Below are positions 51,928 to 60,698 of a DNA stretch of 64,000 bases, piece after piece. The notes under the pieces were generated by a model that made no database searches, was not told where the DNA came from, and saw nothing but the letters and a program-made list of their open reading frames with translations. A program made the translations under genes and the position numbers. The DNA is from Bacillus sp. CECT 9360 (GTDB lineage Bacteria; Bacillota; Bacilli; Bacillales; DSM-1321). The DNA lies in NCBI RefSeq assembly GCF_918741275.1, contig NZ_CAKKNA010000004.1, positions 248,001 through 312,000 of the forward strand. The letters run 5' to 3'. Numbering within the stretch: position 1 is the first letter of the stretch; each line of letters opens with the position of its first letter.

Positions 51928-52884
51928 ATGGAAGTCAAGAATTCAAAGTCAACAGAAATTACTAATCCCAATCCAAAAATGTTTTTTCAGCCAAAGATAC
52001 TGGATGACCGAATTGCTGTCGCCCGTCCGGATGTGTTTCCGAGTCGTTGTGTAGGGCAAATTGAAATTAAAGTGAAAAATGGAGGGTGGCATCAGGCCTC
52101 AGGTTCGCTAATAAGTGACTATACGGTGTTAACCGCTGGCCATGCTGTCAAAAGTTCAAATAATGAATTTTTCGAAATAGAAACCTTCCGTTTTATCCCT
52201 GCCCGCAATCATGCGAATATGCCATATGGTGTTTACGATTGGCATAGAATGAGGGCTGTCTACAATGGGGGATCCAGGGATTGGGCATTAATTTCCCTTG
52301 CTCATCCTGCTGGTTTCAGAACAGGCTTTTTAGGAACAATCGCTAAATATCCAGTGAGCCGGTGGGCAAATGAAGGGGATCATTTTCAGCATATTGGTTT
52401 TCCGGGCGACCATGCTGACGAGATGTGGATTGATGAGGATGGTGCCTGTACTGCGATACATGATGGAAGGCAGATAAAGACAGATATCGATGCCGCCCAT
52501 GGGCAATCAGGCGGTCCGTTAACTCTTAACTGGTCATCTTCTGGTGTTCCGCAGGTTGCTGGATGCCTATCATGGGGACCGAACGATGTTGAAGATCCCA
52601 ATTACTTTACACCAGGTTATGAAGATGTTAAGACTGACGTCTGGATGCAGGTGTTATGCGATGAATACGGGAAGATACATTCAGATGACCGCTTTGGGGG
52701 ATGTTCAGAATCGAAATCAATTAAAGAAGTAATCACTACGGAAGGTATGCTGCCAAACTATGAAGTTCCCTATATCTTTGCTGACGATAAGGGCCCTGCC
52801 ATACGCCGTTTTAGTCCAAAGTTTAGGGAGCAGTGGCTAACACCAAACCGAATGAGGAAAATTTTAGATGAAAAGGGCAAATAG
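51928..52884 (+). CDS. V8/trypsin-like serine protease without a signal peptide
   Basis: The 318-residue protein is a chymotrypsin-fold protease of the S1B/glutamyl endopeptidase kind. The triad is His72 (TAGHAV), Asp118 (RDWALI) and Ser194 (GQSGGPL). The N-terminus (MEVKNSKSTEITNPNPK) has no Sec signal or lipobox, unusual for this family, so it may be released in the mother cell or exported otherwise. AGGAGG lies 11 bases before the ATG. A C-terminal extension of about 90 residues has no clear homology. It is divergent from the small cysteine-containing gene cluster. Confidence 0.8.
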   Translation: MEVKNSKSTEITNPNPKMFFQPKILDDRIAVARPDVFPSRCVGQIEIKVKNGGWHQASGSLISDYTVLTAGHAVKSSNNEFFEIETFRFIPARNHANMPYGVYDWHRMRAVYNGGSRDWALISLAHPAGFRTGFLGTIAKYPVSRWANEGDHFQHIGFPGDHADEMWIDEDGACTAIHDGRQIKTDIDAAHGQSGGPLTLNWSSSGVPQVAGCLSWGPNDVEDPNYFTPGYEDVKTDVWMQVLCDEYGKIHSDDRFGGCSESKSIKEVITTEGMLPNYEVPYIFADDKGPAIRRFSPKFREQWLTPNRMRKILDEKGK

Positions 52885-52914
52885 TGCTTAATAAATAAAA
52901 CCTTCTTATAATTT

Positions 52915-52970
52915 AAAAAAGACCGGCCCAAACGATCATTTAATGTGATGTTTGGTGTCGGTCTTTTTTA
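52915..52970. terminator. Bidirectional terminator between convergent protease and S-layer paralogue genes
   Basis: A long imperfect inverted repeat: AAAAAAGACCGGCCCAAAC on the left and GTTTGGTGTCGGTCTTTTTT on the right, with inner ATCA/TGAT pairing. Confidence 0.85.
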
Positions 52971-53034
52971 TATAAGATGAGTATATTTCTTTATCGAAAA
53001 ACAACTTAGTTTCTTATTGGATATTAGTCAAACC

Positions 53035-54414
53035 TTACTGCATCTTTTTTAAAGTTAAGCTAAAGGATGATCCGCCTTTTAGAAGGTTCCTATTCCCTGA
53101 TCCATCAGTAGAGACTGTATGAGCCAAAGTTGCAAAAGTGATTTCTCCAGAAATGAGTTCGACAGGGCCGGCTCCTTCATAGTAATCATCCGTCTTCACC
53201 CAAACACCAAGATGATCTGGACCAGTTTCATAGATTTTGTTTTCGATATCTATGCGGCCATCCACTCCTGTTACAGAATCAGGATCAAAATAATTATATC
53301 CATGCAATTCAACATCGTATAAAGTTCCTGTAGTATCCTCTTTAACGGGTTCAATGTCGACATAACCGCGGCCGCTGCTGCCATTATTGGCGATTGTATG
53401 TCCATTCATTGTTATCTTAAAATCAAATGAGTTTACACTCTCCATTTTTTCACTAAATGTAATTCTTAGTTTTTCATCCGATAATTGCCCCACCGATACT
53501 AATTCCGGTTTAACAGTATCAGTGCCAGTAGCATTTTTGTTTAACGTGACAGGGAACGCGTCACTTTCCCGTACCAATGTGTTACCCATTTGGTCCTTAA
53601 GATTTTTAACTTTTAACGTTGATTTCTGGTTATCTGTAACCGCTGCCTCTGGTAGGATAATTGAGATAACATTTCTTGGTGTCATCTTCATCCATTTAAT
53701 CGATGTTCCAGTTGGCAATGCATTTCCGTCCAACGTATAGTTAGCTTTATTATAGACACTTGCGCTATCCAGATTACTCCACTCACTGACAGGTATTTGG
53801 ATTGTTCTGCCGCCTGACACAGTAGGAGTTAAGACTTTTGGAGATGCTTTGTCATTTAAAATATCTAGAACCATTTCTTCCATGGCACGGGCAGGTTGAA
53901 GATATTTTTCATACAAAGGGCGTTTAACGGACTCTCCATATAACACTCTAATAGTACTTTCAAGTGTTTTAGTTGATTTAACAAAAGCATCATACTTAGG
54001 TTTAAGTGTTTTTTGGTTAATGGAAGGCTTGTGAATGATTCCATCCAACTCGTTTAATTTCTTGCTAGAATCAGCTGCTGAATAAATCGCTTTATTGAAT
54101 GCTACGGTTCTATTAATCTTTGTTTTGACACCTTGAAGCTTTGTTTGGAGTCCTGTTTTCTTCGATGACGCTTTTAAGCTTGCTACTGCCTGGCTTGCTT
54201 TTGCATAGGCTTGATTAGCTGTAGTTAGCTCTTTGCCAATGACATGAAAACGCTTTGGTGTGGAGTATAAAGTATGAAGAACGGCTCCCGCCTTTTCTGC
54301 TTGGGAAACAAGCGACGTTGCTTGTGAGACAGTTGCTGCATCTGCAGAAGCAGGTGCTATCAAGCTTACTGAAACCGCAGTAATAACGGCTGTATTCAAG
54401 ATCGTTTTTTTCAT
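53035..54414 (-). CDS. SbsC-related S-layer or wall-associated protein (paralogue 2)
   Basis: The 459-residue protein has a signal peptide (about 1-27), an SbsC-like helical wall-binding region (about 28-195) and two Ig-like domains. It is clearly related along its length to the protein encoded at 44671: both have SLVS-x-AE near residue 36, LHTLY-(S/T)-T near 49, KELTTA/RTELTTAK near 67, and the C-terminal NRNLLKG tail. AAGGAGAG precedes the ATG. The two flank the major S-layer gene at a distance, suggesting duplication within the island. Confidence 0.75.
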   Translation of the reverse strand: MKKTILNTAVITAVSVSLIAPASADAATVSQATSLVSQAEKAGAVLHTLYSTPKRFHVIGKELTTANQAYAKASQAVASLKASSKKTGLQTKLQGVKTKINRTVAFNKAIYSAADSSKKLNELDGIIHKPSINQKTLKPKYDAFVKSTKTLESTIRVLYGESVKRPLYEKYLQPARAMEEMVLDILNDKASPKVLTPTVSGGRTIQIPVSEWSNLDSASVYNKANYTLDGNALPTGTSIKWMKMTPRNVISIILPEAAVTDNQKSTLKVKNLKDQMGNTLVRESDAFPVTLNKNATGTDTVKPELVSVGQLSDEKLRITFSEKMESVNSFDFKITMNGHTIANNGSSGRGYVDIEPVKEDTTGTLYDVELHGYNYFDPDSVTGVDGRIDIENKIYETGPDHLGVWVKTDDYYEGAGPVELISGEITFATLAHTVSTDGSGNRNLLKGGSSFSLTLKKMQ

Positions 54415-54730
54415 TTCATTTCTCTCCTTACTTTTTATCTCTCAGGAATATTTTACATAACATTACAGTTTTTTTATATGGTAAATAGTACTAAAAATAA
54501 GATGGGCGCCAAGCGACATTCAATTAATTGCCTTGTGCTTTCTTATTCAAAATTGCAAGTTTTGTCGAAGGAATTCTAAAGTGAAAGGAAAGCCTAAATG
54601 ATATTATAAAAATAGGTATTTTGAAACTTTTTCCAGTACTATCCGTCTAGTATATTTGAAGAAGATGGAAATAAGATTTACAGTTTAGCAGAAAAGTAAA
54701 TCTACTTTGTAGAAAAATTAGGGGGAAAAT
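54415..54730. other. Divergent promoter region between S-layer paralogue 2 and a large subtilase
   Basis: AT-rich with no ORF. Promoters for both flanking genes must lie here, but I see no box pair good enough to name. Confidence 0.35.
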
Positions 54731-57700
54731 ATGAAACGATTTGTAAAAAAAGTGGCCATGCTTAGTGTATGTGCCGGATTAGTGCTTCCTGCTACAAGTC
54801 TCGGCGCACCCAACGCATTCGCGGAAAAAGCGAGTACATTTGCTATCAACCAGAAGTTTAGCCCACAGAAAAACCACCCATTTGGCCAGGTGAACACACC
54901 TAAGGAAAAAGAAGAGAAGTCGCCATTCAGTGAAGATACGATTCTCATTAAATATAAACAACCTCTATCTGCAGGGGATCATAAGCTGGCTGGCGCAACG
55001 ATTTCAAAGCAGCTTCCCAGCCAGAAATATGTAGTAGTGAAAGTGAAAAACAAACAGGCACAGGAAAAGGCATTAAAAGCTTATTCCAAAAACCCTAAGG
55101 TTGCTTCGGCAGCTCCGTCTGTACTGTTCCAAAAACAAGGGTTTGCTGACCCAAAAGTGGACAAGCAGTACCAGCTGTCCATGTTGAATATTAACAAAGC
55201 CCAGTCTCTAGCTGGCACTAGGAAAGTGAAAGTAGCGGTTATTGATGGAGGCGTCGATAAAAATCATCCTGAACTAAAGAATAAGCTAATCTCCAGCTAT
55301 AATGTGTTAAACCCTGTTAATCCGGGGCTTCCTGATGCCCATGGAACCCATGTTGCCGGAATTATCGCAGCTGAGAAGAACAATGGCATAGGAGGTTATG
55401 GAATAAACGCAAACGCGGAAATTCTATCAATCGATGTTTTTGGGAGAGCTTACACTACGAATGATTATACGATTGTTCAAGCAATAGACGAGGCGATTAA
55501 TAAAGGCGCCAAAGTTATTAATATGAGCATTGGGTCTTTGGGTTCTTCTCCGATGTTAGAAGAAGCGATTCAAAGGGCGGTTGCCAAAAAGATAACCATC
55601 GTAGCAGCTGCAGGGAATGAGGCCAGTGATATCCGCAGTTATCCTGCTTCTTACGAAGGCGTTATCAGTGTTGGTTCAGTAAACAAACAGAAAAATTTAT
55701 CGTTCTATTCGAGCTTTGGGCCTACGGTTGATATTGTGGCGCCGGGGGAAGAGATTTACTCATCCCTCTATGATTATGAGAAAAAATCAACCTTCCAAAA
55801 TATGAGCGGAACTTCAATGGCATCACCGGTTGTCGCAGGAGCTGCTTCTCTGTTATTGGCCAAACATCCGGGGTTAACGCCTGTTCAAGTGGAATATATC
55901 TTGGAAACAACAGCCAATAACTTAGGTATATCCGGATATGATACGAAATTCGGAAGCGGACTTGTAAATCCTGTTGCCGCTCTATCTTATGACATTAAGA
56001 AGATACCTGCCTTTGTAAAAGAAACGTGGACAGACAAAGAAATACTTGCAAAATCTACGGCGATTGAAATCGCCAAGCCTTTTGAAACGAAGAAATTTTT
56101 TACAAAACCATCTGAACAGCATTGGATTAAGTTTCCTGTCAAGGAAGGCGAGTATATCCAATCGGCAGTGAAAAGTGCCGATGAGTATGACCATAAATTA
56201 AAGATTCATTTCTACGGCGAAAATGAGAAGAAATCATTGGAAGTGAATAACGTACGTGATAAAGGGGTGGAAGGAAAGCTGGTACAAGCCCCGTTTGACG
56301 GTACGATAGCGATTGGCGTTATGGATGTTAATGGAAACTATGACAGTTCTTCTGCCAAAAAAGACAACTATACACTTCAGGTGTTGAAGCAAGTAACTCT
56401 TCCTGAGGATGCGTCAACACTTGAGAATATGCAAGATATTTCTACAGTACCTTATATGAACAGTGAACATACATTGATCAGCGAGGAAAAAGTTGATAAC
56501 GATTATTTCACATTTATAACAAATGAAGAAAAGCTCTATAATTTTAAAACAACGGGTGTTCCTGGTGTGGACAGCATGATCAGTGTTTACAGCGAGGAGC
56601 AAGTTCTTCCTCCGCAGGAAGATGGACAACCGTCGCTTACTGAGGAAGAAAAACGCGAAGCACTAAAAGAAGTGCTGGAAGGGGAACAATCTGGCGGCGC
56701 GGAAGCCATGAGTAACAGGGGAAGAGTAAGTGAAGGTGAATCTTTATTCTTTAAAGCACAGCCGGGTATGAAATACTACGTCAAGGTTACGAACAAACCG
56801 GAACTTAATGAAGAAATAGATTTCTTTTTCGGCATTGGCGGATTTTTTGACAATGGTAAGATTGAAGTCGAATCTTCGGTTGTCCCATATACATTGACAG
56901 TGGACTCAAAAGCCATTCCGGAAGATGAAGATATCTTCCCGCTTGAAGGCGAGGAAGAAGAAGAGGATCGCGAGTTCTCGGAAGAAGAATATTATCAAGA
57001 GCTTGAGAGCATGATTGAGCAATATAAAGAGAGTGCTGTTCCGTACACAGTAAATGAGAATGCCGATGGTTATTTGCAAAGTGAGGAAGATCAGGATGTA
57101 TTCCAAATGAAACCTGATAAAACGGGGATCTATAAATTTGATATTCCGAAATCGAATGGCCAGGGCTTTCTTTTGGAAATTGCACATTTAACAAGTGAGA
57201 AACTTGAGGACGGCAAAACAGTGCCGGTCTTACAGACTGTCGGAGTAAATATAAATGGGAGTGGTTGGGGAACGCTGATCGATTCCTTCTATACAGCACT
57301 TAAAGCAGGAGAAACCTATTTTATGTCCGTTAGTCCTAACTTCTTTGAAGATGATTTTTCCTATCAGCCGTATCAGATCAGTTCGAAATACGTGACGGGA
57401 GACCTCTCCGATAAATATGAAGAGAATGATATTTTCAAGAATCAAACGAAGCCGATAAAAGATGGCGGTAAGATTACCGGTAACTTTGCGGTACCTAATG
57501 ATCTGGATGCATTTTACTTCCAGCCTGTTAAAACAGGGGTCTATACGACTTTAATGGAACGAGGTACACCAGATAGTAAGCTGGTCAGTAAACTGCCGAA
57601 GGAATTGTTTGCTCCTGTATACGGCTCAACAGTTGTCATTGAAGATGTCAATAATAATAAAAAATACGATGAAGCGGATTTAGAAAGCTACACGGTGATT

Positions 57701-58228
57701 GAAAATGGAATAGATAGCGGCAGCACGTATGGTTCCTTTAAAGCTAGCAAAGGAAAAGGCTACTTCATCGTTTTACAAGGCTTTATCGATGGAGGCCAAT
57801 TTTTAAGCCTTAATCCGTATAACTTCACTCTTGCTGCTGCTAAAGCAACGGATGAAGATGCCAAATCCGTAGTGAAAAGCAATAAACCATCAAAACCACT
57901 TGCATTAAAAACAGTCAATTCCAGCACACAAAGTGCTACAGGATATTTAAACAGCGGTAAAACGTTCGGCGATGATGACTGGTTTGTATTCACACTTTCG
58001 AAAGATACGACAGTAAGATTCGATCTATCTTCAGGAAATGAAACAGATATGGTGCTTTCACTGTACCAAAACGGAAAGCTTTTGAACAAAACGGACTATT
58101 ATACAAATGGAGATACAGAGACTCTATTTAGATCACTTAAAAAGGGTACTTATCACATTAAAGTCCAAGATGTATTTGGTAACTCTTCTATCAAACCATA
58201 CGGCTTGAAAGTGGTAAAGCAGAAGTAA
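54731..58228 (+). CDS. Large secreted subtilisin-like protease (S8) with multiple PPC-like C-terminal domains
   Basis: The 1165-residue preproprotease has a signal peptide (about 1-32), a propeptide (about 67-136) and a catalytic domain (about 145-425). The triad is Asp172 (VAVIDGGV), His204 (DAHGTHVAG) and Ser362 (MSGTSMASP), with Asn296 (AAGNE). The remaining 740 residues hold about four to five beta domains of the PPC type (EYDHKLKIHFYGENE, NDYFTFITNEEKLYNF, DVFQMKPDKTGIYKFD, DAFYFQPVKTGVYTT, DDWFVFTLSKDTTVRFD). An acidic insert is at 742-765. There is no LPxTG or SLH anchor, so it is probably released or loosely wall-bound. Confidence 0.9.
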   Translation: MKRFVKKVAMLSVCAGLVLPATSLGAPNAFAEKASTFAINQKFSPQKNHPFGQVNTPKEKEEKSPFSEDTILIKYKQPLSAGDHKLAGATISKQLPSQKYVVVKVKNKQAQEKALKAYSKNPKVASAAPSVLFQKQGFADPKVDKQYQLSMLNINKAQSLAGTRKVKVAVIDGGVDKNHPELKNKLISSYNVLNPVNPGLPDAHGTHVAGIIAAEKNNGIGGYGINANAEILSIDVFGRAYTTNDYTIVQAIDEAINKGAKVINMSIGSLGSSPMLEEAIQRAVAKKITIVAAAGNEASDIRSYPASYEGVISVGSVNKQKNLSFYSSFGPTVDIVAPGEEIYSSLYDYEKKSTFQNMSGTSMASPVVAGAASLLLAKHPGLTPVQVEYILETTANNLGISGYDTKFGSGLVNPVAALSYDIKKIPAFVKETWTDKEILAKSTAIEIAKPFETKKFFTKPSEQHWIKFPVKEGEYIQSAVKSADEYDHKLKIHFYGENEKKSLEVNNVRDKGVEGKLVQAPFDGTIAIGVMDVNGNYDSSSAKKDNYTLQVLKQVTLPEDASTLENMQDISTVPYMNSEHTLISEEKVDNDYFTFITNEEKLYNFKTTGVPGVDSMISVYSEEQVLPPQEDGQPSLTEEEKREALKEVLEGEQSGGAEAMSNRGRVSEGESLFFKAQPGMKYYVKVTNKPELNEEIDFFFGIGGFFDNGKIEVESSVVPYTLTVDSKAIPEDEDIFPLEGEEEEEDREFSEEEYYQELESMIEQYKESAVPYTVNENADGYLQSEEDQDVFQMKPDKTGIYKFDIPKSNGQGFLLEIAHLTSEKLEDGKTVPVLQTVGVNINGSGWGTLIDSFYTALKAGETYFMSVSPNFFEDDFSYQPYQISSKYVTGDLSDKYEENDIFKNQTKPIKDGGKITGNFAVPNDLDAFYFQPVKTGVYTTLMERGTPDSKLVSKLPKELFAPVYGSTVVIEDVNNNKKYDEADLESYTVIENGIDSGSTYGSFKASKGKGYFIVLQGFIDGGQFLSLNPYNFTLAAAKATDEDAKSVVKSNKPSKPLALKTVNSSTQSATGYLNSGKTFGDDDWFVFTLSKDTTVRFDLSSGNETDMVLSLYQNGKLLNKTDYYTNGDTETLFRSLKKGTYHIKVQDVFGNSSIKPYGLKVVKQK

Positions 58229-58238
58229 CATAAGGGTG

Positions 58239-58275
58239 ACAGGCACCTTCCGGATTTCTGGAAGATGCCTGTTTC
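58239..58275 (+). terminator. Terminator of the large subtilase gene
   Basis: ACAGGCACCTTCC pairs with GGAAGATGCCTGT (one mismatch) around GGATTTCT, then TTCCATTT; the T-tract is interrupted. Confidence 0.7.
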
Positions 58276-58374
58276 CATTTACTCATTTTTTATGAAAAAC
58301 TTACTTGTATTAAAAGAAGCGCACCTTTTGTTATGATGATACTTTAGTAAGTCATACACAGAGGTGTGAGCCAA

Positions 58375-59460
58375 ATGAAAAACCCTAGTGCTTATATATA
58401 TGAAATTCATTATTTACGGGCGGTTGCCTGTTTATTTGTTCTTCTCGTCCATGTTTCAGCAGCATTTTCTAACCAGCAGGGGCGGTTCAATGACTTTACT
58501 TTTTTCATCAATCAGATTAGCCGATTTGGCACCCCGCTTTTCGCTGTCATTAGCGGTTTTTTGCTTTTTTACCAGGTAAGGAAGAAAGGCTTTAATATAA
58601 AGAAGTTTCTGTCCTCACGGGTTACAAAGATCGGTATGCCCTTTATGTTCTGGAGTATCTTCTATCTGCTGTTTATGTTCGTAATGGAAGATGTAAACCC
58701 GTTCCTTATAGGTGAGAATGAGTTTTTAATTAACTTCGCCGCAGGTGAGTCATTTTATCATCTTTACTTTATGTCTTTAGTGTTTCAGTTTTATTTGATA
58801 TTTTTAGTTCTCCAGTTATTCCGTTCCAAAATAAGCTGGTTTCTCCTTTTAATACTATCCATACTAGCGAACGTTTATTTTTTAACCGGCTTTGATCCAA
58901 CCCATTTTAAAGGATTGTGGCAGTTTGCTTTAAGTAAGCGTGCCTTCTTGCCTAACTGGATATTCTTTTTCGTTTTCGGCGGCTTTCTCGCATATTATTG
59001 GGAAGGGTTGTACAGTTTCTCAAGAAAGTACCGGAAAGCACTGGCGATTATGTCCATCATCGTTACAATCCTGGCCGTTTATGAATATAAAGCAGTTGGA
59101 TCAATCCCATCTAACCGGGTAAGCAATATCATCAACATTCCGTTACTAACACTATTTATTATTGGAATGGGGGACAAAATCAATCAAGTGAATTGGTTGA
59201 AAAAAACACTCACGAAAATAGGTACTTTATCCATGGCCATTTATTTAGTCCATCCATTGGTGTTATATCTCATTCAGGAAATCGCTCCGCCTGTCATTTG
59301 GCAAACCCGTTTTTTCCCAGTTGTTTTTTTAATTATTCTAGGGACGACGATCGCGGTTGTGAATCTTATCCAGCTATTCCCGAAAAATGAATATATTTTA
59401 ACTTTGCCAAAGATAAAGAACAGGAACAGTACAAAAGAGGAAGTTCGAGCTATTGCTTAA
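58375..59460 (+). CDS. Membrane acyltransferase 3 family protein (OafA/WecH-like)
   Basis: The 361-residue protein has about ten transmembrane helices. The first segment has YIYEIHYLRAVACLFVLLVH with the conserved His and Arg of acyltransferase-3 (nodulation NodX/OafA type), and the RFGTPLFAVISGFLLFY segment is also typical. It transfers acetyl or similar groups to cell-envelope sugars; the acceptor here is unknown. The ATG at 58375 follows GAGGTG and is preferred over a GTG at 58366. Its place next to surface protein genes suggests O-acetylation of wall polymer, an inference. Confidence 0.85.
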   Translation: MKNPSAYIYEIHYLRAVACLFVLLVHVSAAFSNQQGRFNDFTFFINQISRFGTPLFAVISGFLLFYQVRKKGFNIKKFLSSRVTKIGMPFMFWSIFYLLFMFVMEDVNPFLIGENEFLINFAAGESFYHLYFMSLVFQFYLIFLVLQLFRSKISWFLLLILSILANVYFLTGFDPTHFKGLWQFALSKRAFLPNWIFFFVFGGFLAYYWEGLYSFSRKYRKALAIMSIIVTILAVYEYKAVGSIPSNRVSNIINIPLLTLFIIGMGDKINQVNWLKKTLTKIGTLSMAIYLVHPLVLYLIQEIAPPVIWQTRFFPVVFLIILGTTIAVVNLIQLFPKNEYILTLPKIKNRNSTKEEVRAIA

Positions 59461-59461
59461 T

Positions 59462-59496
59462 AAAAAAGAATCGAGGAAACTTCTCGATTCTTTTTA
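59462..59496. terminator. Bidirectional terminator between convergent acyltransferase and beta-helix genes
   Basis: AAAAAAGAATCGAG and CTCGATTCTTTTT form a symmetrical hairpin around GAAACTT. Confidence 0.9.
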
Positions 59497-59498
59497 TA

Positions 59499-60680
59499 TT
59501 ATTTAACATTAACAAATTCATTTTCTGTTGATACGAAATTTCCGATTCCCGATGTAAGGCGGATTCCATTAAATCCGTTTTTTAATGTGTTATCAGTGAT
59601 GTTTATATCTTGTAAAGAAGCTTTGGCATTGGGGCCTGTGCTGGTTGCATTAATGCGAATTAAATCAGAATTGCTATAATTTGCTCCGTTTGAAATTGTA
59701 TTGTTTGTTATTTGCACATTGTTTGTTCCGGTTAACTCTATTGCCGCGAAATAGCTTCCAGCACCGCTAATGTTATTCCCATCTACCACCACATCATCCG
59801 AGGTTATATAGATGGCGGACGTCATATCGAATTGATTATGGGTAGCTATAGTTCCTGGGTTATTTTTATTAAAAGAGTTAATGATTTTGTTCTTCTTAAT
59901 CGTTACTCCCGGACTCCTTACTTCTATCGCGCGGTCACGCACCCGGGTAAAGGTATTATTTTCTATGGCAACATCGGTTGGTTGGGTAAAACCTTTGACT
60001 AATATTGCATCGCTAGTATTGCGGGGGCCAATTCTATCAAACAATGAATTTTTAATGACGACTTTTTTTCCTGGCTTCATTCCTGTTTTAGAGGGAGCGA
60101 TCATCATTCCCGCTGCTTGCTTGGAGTTTCCGATATTATATTTGCCATTAATGTTTTTGACCTGAACAGCATCAAATGTTACCTGGCTTGCATTTCCATC
60201 CAGCCGGATGCCTACTGGGATCTGTTTTTTAAATAGGGGCGCCTGGGTAATATTCTGTATCACGGTTTTAGTTATGGTTATATCATTCATATTAGGGCTA
60301 ATGTATACTCCCTGTACGCTTTGATTGTTCCCATCGACAACGAGACCTTCAATTCTCACTTTGCTACCGTTGATTTTCATTACGTATGAATATGGCTTGA
60401 GAGATTTCAAAATCGCACTGGTCCCGATAATCGTTACATTGCTTGGAATGGAAAGATATCTGACACGGTAGGTTCCTTTTGGAATAAGTACTTGTTTATC
60501 CTTAGCTGCTGTAATTGCCTTTTGGATCGCATTTGTGTCATCTGTTTTGCCGTTGCCCTTTGCTCCGTAAGATTTTACATTAATGACGGTTGCCGCACTG
60601 GCTTTTAGTGAAGAAAAGTCTGTATGGAATACAAACAGGCCGATGACAAGCAAGCCAATGATCCATTTCTTTGAATTCAT
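59499..60680 (-). CDS. Secreted right-handed beta-helix protein (pectate lyase 3-like), tandem copy A
   Basis: The 393-residue protein has a signal peptide (about 1-29) and begins with the pectate-lyase superfamily motif YGAKGNGKTDDTNAIQKAI. It continues as a repeated parallel beta-helix with N-x-I-x-N steps (VAIENNTFTRV, VVDGNNISGAGSYFAAIELT, VQITNNTISNG). Catalytic residues cannot be assigned with confidence; it may be a polysaccharide lyase/hydrolase or a binding protein. It lies 18 bases downstream of a paralogue with which it shares a transcript. Confidence 0.82.
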   Translation of the reverse strand: MNSKKWIIGLLVIGLFVFHTDFSSLKASAATVINVKSYGAKGNGKTDDTNAIQKAITAAKDKQVLIPKGTYRVRYLSIPSNVTIIGTSAILKSLKPYSYVMKINGSKVRIEGLVVDGNNQSVQGVYISPNMNDITITKTVIQNITQAPLFKKQIPVGIRLDGNASQVTFDAVQVKNINGKYNIGNSKQAAGMMIAPSKTGMKPGKKVVIKNSLFDRIGPRNTSDAILVKGFTQPTDVAIENNTFTRVRDRAIEVRSPGVTIKKNKIINSFNKNNPGTIATHNQFDMTSAIYITSDDVVVDGNNISGAGSYFAAIELTGTNNVQITNNTISNGANYSNSDLIRINATSTGPNAKASLQDINITDNTLKNGFNGIRLTSGIGNFVSTENEFVNVK

Positions 60681-60698
60681 CGGTACACTTCCCTAGTT

